From assembly GCA_016302925.1 (NCBI GenBank), contig JAEDMR010000066.1, positions 1 through 10,054 on the forward strand: a stretch of 10,054 bases of DNA. Reading direction: 5' to 3'. Source of the stretch: Bacillota bacterium (GTDB taxonomy: Bacteria > Bacillota > Clostridia > Peptostreptococcales > Anaerovoracaceae). Shown one piece after another: positions 6,613 to 10,054 of the stretch. A program made the position numbers and the translations under genes. Under the pieces are notes generated by a model, which was given only the letters and a program-made list of their open reading frames with translations, ran no database searches and was not told the DNA's origin. Every line of letters begins with the position of its first letter. The stretch's first letter is position 1.

Positions 6613-6927
6613 GTGAAAACTTGCAGCTTTATAAATGATAGTCTTCGGTACATTGAAGATCATCTTGAGGAGAATCTGACGGTCGCAGAATTCGCAGAAC
6701 AGGCCGGATATTCAGAGTCTGGTTTTTCAAGGCTATTCCGACGGCAGATGGGTTGTTCCGTTCTGGAGTATGTACGCAGAAGAAAACTCTTGAAGGCATC
6801 GGAACTGATACTGAATGGCGTAAAAGTAATTGATGCTGCATTTCAGTATGGATGGCAGACACATAGTGGATTTACCAAAGTGTTCCGTCAGGAATTCGGT
6901 TTTTCGCCATCACTTCTCAGAGCATGA
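6613..6927 (+). CDS. Stand-alone AraC-family DNA-binding domain protein
   Basis: A protein of 104 residues made almost entirely of the AraC double helix-turn-helix. HTH1 covers about residues 24-43 (VAEFAEQAGYSESGFSRLF) and HTH2 about 72-94 (VIDAAFQYGWQTHSGFTKVF), followed by the closing FGFSPSLLRA. No ligand-binding or receiver domain is present. The start is chosen as GTG 6613 because GAGG at 6601-6604 is then 8 nt away; ATG 6607 and GTG 6604 are closer than normal. The stop TGA (6925-6927) overlaps an ATG of the HD-domain frame (ATGA). Relatives often carry an effector part after an N-terminal HTH, so the following HD gene may be that effector part, either as a separate subunit or separated by a one-base loss. 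DNA binding is well supported. Targets are unknown; the palindromes upstream are candidates. Confidence 0.82.
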   Translation: MKTCSFINDSLRYIEDHLEENLTVAEFAEQAGYSESGFSRLFRRQMGCSVLEYVRRRKLLKASELILNGVKVIDAAFQYGWQTHSGFTKVFRQEFGFSPSLLRA

Positions 6928-6962
6928 GAATGCAGGCGGACTGCCTGAATGGAGGGAACGGA

Positions 6963-7535
6963 ATGAACCTTTTTTTATATCGTATTCCAGAGGAGCATAC
7001 CCCGAAGGAAGATCTTTTTCAGCTGCTGAAAAAAGAAATGACAGAAAACGAGAATGTAATAGACGTGGAAGAACTGAAGAAAGTCTATATTTTCGCATGC
7101 CAGGTTTATTGCGGACTGAAAAGGTATTCCGGGGATGAATATGTGACGCATCCGCTGAATACCGCACTGATTCTTGCGCAGATGAATGTGGAAAAGAATA
7201 CGGTTTATGCGGGAATGTTTTGTGATGCGCTTGAAAAAACAAAAGTGACAAAAGAAGAACTGAAAGAGAACCTGCCCTTGGAAGCGGCGGTACTGGTTCA
7301 AACACTGAATAATTATGAATTGGAGAACCAGGTTTCTTCTGAAAATGAAGAGGCGGCTCTGATAAAAATAGCAGAACGGCTGCATAATATGAGAACAGTC
7401 AGATATATGGATGAGACAGTAGCAAAAAAGAAAGTGAAAGAAACGCTGGAGTTCTTTTTGCCGGCAGCAAGAAAGCTGGGAAATAACAAATTAGTTGAGG
7501 AACTGAATGGCCTGGTATTAAGATTTGGATTATAA
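6963..7535 (+). CDS. SpoT/RelA-like HD-domain protein with altered metal ligands
   Basis: A 190-residue protein resembling the N-terminal (p)ppGpp hydrolase domain of RelA/SpoT: YSGDEYVTHPLNTALILA (H63), then FCDALEKT (86-93) where the family has LHDVVEDT, then IKIAERLHNMRTV (134-146) where the family has VKLADRLHNMRT. Compared with Rel hydrolases the first histidine is kept, the HD histidine is Cys87, the following Asp is kept (D88), the ED pair is E91-K92 and the later metal-binding Asp is E138. The metal site is therefore changed, and ordinary hydrolase activity is unlikely or different. No synthetase domain is present. The start is ATG 6963, with GGAGGG 6 nt upstream; the same frame also opens at ATG 6924, overlapping the AraC stop. 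Codons are visibly more AT-rich than in the kinase operon. A nucleotide-sensing partner for the AraC-type protein is a plausible inference. Confidence 0.75.
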   Translation: MNLFLYRIPEEHTPKEDLFQLLKKEMTENENVIDVEELKKVYIFACQVYCGLKRYSGDEYVTHPLNTALILAQMNVEKNTVYAGMFCDALEKTKVTKEELKENLPLEAAVLVQTLNNYELENQVSSENEEAALIKIAERLHNMRTVRYMDETVAKKKVKETLEFFLPAARKLGNNKLVEELNGLVLRFGL

Positions 7536-7557
7536 GTCGAAGAAGAAAAAAAGGAAG

Positions 7558-7587
7558 GTGTGCTCTGGTAACGGAGCACGCTTTTTT
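7558..7587 (+). terminator. Intrinsic terminator after the HD-domain gene
   Basis: GTGTGCTCT (7558-7566) pairs with GGAGCACGC (7573-7581), with two G-U pairs, around the loop GGTAAC, followed by six T residues. It ends the AraC/HD transcription unit 22 bp after the stop codon. Confidence 0.85.
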
Positions 7588-7609
7588 CGTAGTGTTTCAT
7601 GATTTGCTC

Positions 7610-7638
7610 TTCACAAACGAAGGATACAGAGGTATAAT
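7610..7638 (+). promoter_or_regulatory. Sigma-A-type promoter of the GNAT-radical SAM operon
   Basis: TTCACA (7610-7615) and a perfect TATAAT (7633-7638) are separated by 17 bp. The acetyltransferase start follows 47 bp after the -10 box. Confidence 0.75.
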
Positions 7639-7685
7639 ATCAAAACCACACAATACGAGAAAAGCAGTGAAAGAGGCAGAATGAA

Positions 7686-8318
7686 ATGGATCAGAATCAG
7701 ATCAAAATTTATGTCAGAGAAGAGCGGACCGAGGATTACCGTCGGGTCGAGGAAATAACAAAAGCGGCCTTTTCTTATCCCGGTCGGATTGAGCAGGGAG
7801 GGATTGGATGTCCGTACGAGCACTGGGTGGTCCACGAGCTTCGGAAACGGGATGGAATTCAGCCTTTGAGCCTGGTGGCGGAAATGGAAGAAGTGATGGT
7901 TGGGCACATTATATGCAGCCATGCAGCAGTGAAAACAAAAGAGAAAAGCATTCCGGTTTTGAACTTCGGGCCGTTAAGCGTATTGCCGGAATATCAGAGA
8001 AAAGGCGTGGGCGGCGCCCTTTTGAAAGCTATGATGGAAAGGGCAAAAAAACTGGGATTTGGTGCAATTCTGTTCTTCGGGAGGCCCGAGTATTACCCGC
8101 AGTTTGGATTTGTGGAAGCAGCAAAGTTTGGAATCACGGACTGCAATGGAGCCAATTATCCGGCGTTTATGGCAATGGAGCTGCAGGAGGGCTACCTGTC
8201 GCAGGCGAGAGGTGGGAAATATTACGAGTCAGACATTTACGACGATGAAAAAAACCGTGAAGCAGTGAAAGCATATGACGAACGATTTTGCGAAGAAGTG
8301 AGGGAGAATGAGAAATGA
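7686..8318 (+). CDS. GNAT-family N-acetyltransferase (COG3153/YhbS-like)
   Basis: A cytoplasmic acetyl-CoA-dependent acyltransferase of 210 residues. The acetyl-CoA-binding motif A is clear: LSVLPEYQRKGVGGALLKAM (97-116) with Q104-R-K-G-V-G-G110, followed by the FFGRPEYYPQFGFV segment (130-143) typical of YhbS-like proteins. The start ATG 7686 follows AAAGAGG; an ATG at 7681 is in another frame. The acceptor substrate cannot be predicted. The gene ends in ATGA shared with the radical SAM start, so the two are co-translated. Length and motifs are complete. I see no sign of damage. Confidence 0.87.
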   Translation: MDQNQIKIYVREERTEDYRRVEEITKAAFSYPGRIEQGGIGCPYEHWVVHELRKRDGIQPLSLVAEMEEVMVGHIICSHAAVKTKEKSIPVLNFGPLSVLPEYQRKGVGGALLKAMMERAKKLGFGAILFFGRPEYYPQFGFVEAAKFGITDCNGANYPAFMAMELQEGYLSQARGGKYYESDIYDDEKNREAVKAYDERFCEEVRENEK

Positions 8319-9205
8319 TAACCGAAGGAACGCTGTACCGGCCGCCGGCAGAGGCCAACACCTATCTGCTGCAGGTGACGGCAGGGTGCACCCATAATGC
8401 ATGCCGGTTTTGCAGCATGTACCGGGATAAGAAGTTTCATATGATCGATGAGGATATCTTGCTGCAAAATCTGCAGGAGGAAAAACGGGTCTGCGAGATT
8501 TATGGACGGCCCCACCGCCGGGTATTTCTCATGGATGGCGATGTGTTTTCTTTGTCGGCGGACAGACTGGAAGAAAAGCTGGAATTCATTCGCCGCTATC
8601 TGCCGGAAATCGAAGTTTTCAGCATGTATGCGGCAGTTCGCAGCATTCAGACCAAATCGGATGCGGATCTGGAGCGGCTGAAGAAGCTGGGGGTCAATGA
8701 CCTGTATATCGGCTATGAAACCGGGCTGGATGATGTGCTGCAGTTTATGAACAAGGGGACGTCCCTTGCAGATAGTATCCAGCAGGCAAACCGTCTGAAC
8801 TGCGTAGGAATCCATCACCGGGCGCTGTTCATGCTGGGTGCCGCAGGGAAGGGACGCGGAGAAGAAAGCGGACTGGCAGCGGCAAATCTGATCAACGAGA
8901 TCCGGCCGGACATGGCAAGGTTCACCACTTTGACGGTTTTTCCGGGTACGGAGCTGGAAGAGGATGTGAAGGCAGGGCGGTTTACGGAAGCCGGTGAAAA
9001 GGAAAATCTCATAGAAGAAAAGATCGCGCTGGAAAACATTCAGCTGCCGGAACTGCACTTCTGGGCGAGCCATGTTCTGAATTCCACGCCGGTTTCCGGC
9101 TATATCGGCAGAGACCGGGAATGGATGCTGAAGCGGCTTACCCGAAGCATTGATGAGTTTGATGAGGCGAATTTTTCGAGAAACTTCCGAAGAACCCATC
9201 TGTGA
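8315..9205 (+). CDS. Radical SAM protein with CX4CX2C cluster motif
   Basis: A protein of 296 residues. The 4Fe-4S/SAM motif is C25-x4-C30-x2-C33 in TAGCTHNACRFCSMYRDKKF, one residue longer in the first gap than the classic CX3CX2C; I recall this spacing in a group of small COG1032-like radical SAM proteins. Further radical SAM features are FLMDGDVFSL (71-80, SAM-binding region), YAAVRSIQTKSDADLERLKK and YIGYETGLDDVL (about 132-143), with a normal C-terminus near FRRTHL. The start ATG 8315 overlaps the acetyltransferase stop, and GAGGGAG lies upstream. The substrate is unknown; pairing with an acetyltransferase may reflect a modification pathway, but this is only context. The citrate synthase remnant begins immediately after the stop. 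Confidence 0.87.
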   Translation: MITEGTLYRPPAEANTYLLQVTAGCTHNACRFCSMYRDKKFHMIDEDILLQNLQEEKRVCEIYGRPHRRVFLMDGDVFSLSADRLEEKLEFIRRYLPEIEVFSMYAAVRSIQTKSDADLERLKKLGVNDLYIGYETGLDDVLQFMNKGTSLADSIQQANRLNCVGIHHRALFMLGAAGKGRGEESGLAAANLINEIRPDMARFTTLTVFPGTELEEDVKAGRFTEAGEKENLIEEKIALENIQLPELHFWASHVLNSTPVSGYIGRDREWMLKRLTRSIDEFDEANFSRNFRRTHL

Positions 9206-9233
9206 GAAAAAACGGGCTGAAAAAGGAAACGGT

Positions 9234-9900
9234 GTGCTGACAGGCCTGACGAAAATTTCGAAAATCACATCTTCAAAGATAGAAAATGGAGAGAAAGTAC
9301 CATGTGATGGTCAGCTCTGGTACCGGGGATACCGGGTGGAAGATCTGATTGGGAATCTGGGTGATGAAGAGCTGGGATTTGAAAAGATCGCCTATCTGCT
9401 GCTGATGGGTGAAATGCCGGATCCGAAGCAGGAAGAGGAATTTCGCAGCTATGTGGGAAACTGCAGAACGCTGCCCACAAATTTTACCAGAGATGTGATC
9501 ATGAAGGCACCGACGGAAGCCAAGGTGCTGGATACGGCTCTGATCCTGCATATGGAGCATGGCGGAGGAAAAGGTCTTCGACGGCAAGGGACTGATTTAC
9601 GGCATGGGCCATGCGATCTATTCCCTGTCCGATCCGCGGGAGAGAATCTTCAAGCATTATGTGGAGGAACTGGCGCCGGCGGTCATCAGCCGGCATCGCA
9701 GGATCTATAAGGGCGCCAGTCCCAACGTGGACTTTTACAGCGGATTTGTGTACGATATGCTGGGCATCCCGGTGGAACTGTATACGGCCATGTTCGCCGT
9801 TGCCCGGATCGTGGGCTGGAGTGCCCACCGGATTGAAGAACTGATCTGCATGGATAAGATCATCCGCCCGGCGTATATGAGCGTGATGGAAGAAAAATAA
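9234..9900 (+). pseudogene. gltA: Citrate synthase remnant with several internal deletions
   Basis: Fragments of a clostridial-type citrate synthase, which condenses acetyl-CoA and oxaloacetate. Retained blocks are VLTGLTKIS through TLPTNFTRDVIMKAPT (9234-9515), EAKVLDTALILHMEHGGG (9516-9569), then in another frame KVFDGKGLIYGMGHAIYSLSDPRE through the VEEL region (9571-9672), and APAVIS through NVDFYSGFVYDMLG to the end (9673-9900). Missing are the first 40 or so residues, the block between MKAPT and EAKVLD, the block between HGGG and the FD-KGLIYG segment, and a short block before APAVI. The lost middle includes KGPKHGGAN with one of the catalytic histidines. GHAIY and NVDFYSG, which carry the other two catalytic residues, remain. 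GTG 9234 has AAAAGGA upstream, but no working enzyme can result because the frame changes near 9562-9570. The upstream neighbour is intact. Confidence 0.88.
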
Positions 9901-9908
9901 ATAAAAAC

Positions 9909-9961
9909 AGAGCTGCAGGAAGAAGATGTCTGACAGAATCCTTCCCCCTGCAGCTCTTTTT
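9909..9961. terminator. Bidirectional terminator between citrate synthase remnant and - strand gene
   Basis: AGAGCTGCAGG (9909-9919) pairs perfectly with CCTGCAGCTCT (9947-9957), followed by T residues to 9961 on the + strand. An A-rich run before the stem (9896-9907) gives a matching T-rich tail on the - strand, so it can serve the converging gene too. The loop is about 27 nt and contains GAAG/CTTC that can extend the stem. Confidence 0.82.
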
Positions 9962-9977
9962 ATGACTTACGGCGAGA

Positions 9978-10054
9978 CTAATACAAGGAAACCAGGATAT
10001 CCACACACCGGTCGATTCCCAGCAGCCCGCTGTTCAGAGCGATATGGCAATTCT
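9978..10054 (-). CDS. C-terminal end of a probable cytidylate-kinase-like protein, partial
   Basis: Reading the - strand from the window edge gives 25 codons, NCHIALNSGLLGIDRCVDIL and onward, ending at TAG (9978-9980 on the + strand). The pattern of a short strand, then N-S/T-x-L-L-G-I-D, then a closing helix resembles the end of the cytidylate-kinase-like P-loop family (PF13189), common in Clostridia. Only a fragment is visible, so the family call is tentative. Its end lies close to the shared terminator, which fits a convergent gene. Confidence 0.45.
   Translation of the reverse strand, partial: NCHIALNSGLLGIDRCVDILVSLY

Noticed and set aside
8237..9268. Long - strand open frame opposite the radical SAM gene
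   Set aside because: The + strand product has clear radical SAM motifs. The antisense frame has no recognisable domain and is a by-product of codon bias.
9559..9900. Second citrate synthase part as an independent gene starting at ATG 9559
   Set aside because: That ATG lies inside the HMEHGGG codons of the upstream fragment, without a ribosome binding site. It is a deletion product.

Overview
The window looks like chromosomal DNA of a Clostridia-type Firmicute, probably close to Lachnospiraceae. This is inferred from strong GGAGG-type ribosome binding sites, densely packed short operons, a yjdF riboswitch, a YesM/YesN-style two-component system and a clostridial-type citrate synthase. No mobile-element, CRISPR, rRNA or tRNA gene was seen.

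Layout. (1) 1-1539: a small arsenic-type resistance cluster on the + strand: an ArsP/COG0701 permease cut by the window edge, a CxxC thioredoxin-fold protein and an ArsC-like low-molecular-weight phosphatase. The cluster is damaged by a frame change between permease and thioredoxin, and by an in-frame TAG in arsC. (2) 1544-1945: a promoter, a well-preserved yjdF riboswitch and a yjdF gene that has lost its middle. (3) 2081-5949: an intact operon of a 7-TM LytS/YesM-type histidine kinase, an AraC-type response regulator and a D-aminoacylase, closed by a terminator. (4) 5952-6603: a 60-residue two-helix membrane protein, then about 400 bp of intergenic DNA holding a 12-bp inverted repeat, two palindromes, a possible 26-codon ORF and a terminator-like hairpin. 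(5) 6565-7587: a lone AraC DNA-binding domain overlapping a SpoT-like HD-domain protein with altered metal ligands, then a terminator. (6) 7610-9205: a promoter, a GNAT acetyltransferase and a radical SAM protein overlapping by 4 bp. (7) 9234-9961: a citrate synthase remnant missing at least three internal blocks, with a bidirectional terminator. (8) From 9978, on the - strand, the C-terminal end of a probable cytidylate-kinase-like gene.

How it fits together. The clearest functional unit is kinase - regulator - D-aminoacylase, which suggests control of a deacylase for N-acyl-D-amino acids by a membrane sensor. The second point of interest is the AraC/HD-domain pair, which may be a naturally split or newly broken one-protein regulator. 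The strongest overall pattern is gene decay: the permease/thioredoxin, arsC, yjdF and citrate synthase genes each carry lesions, several of them internal deletions that leave recognisable family segments on both sides. An assembly or consensus fault cannot be excluded from sequence alone. I did not find a clearly new multi-gene defence or biosynthetic system here.
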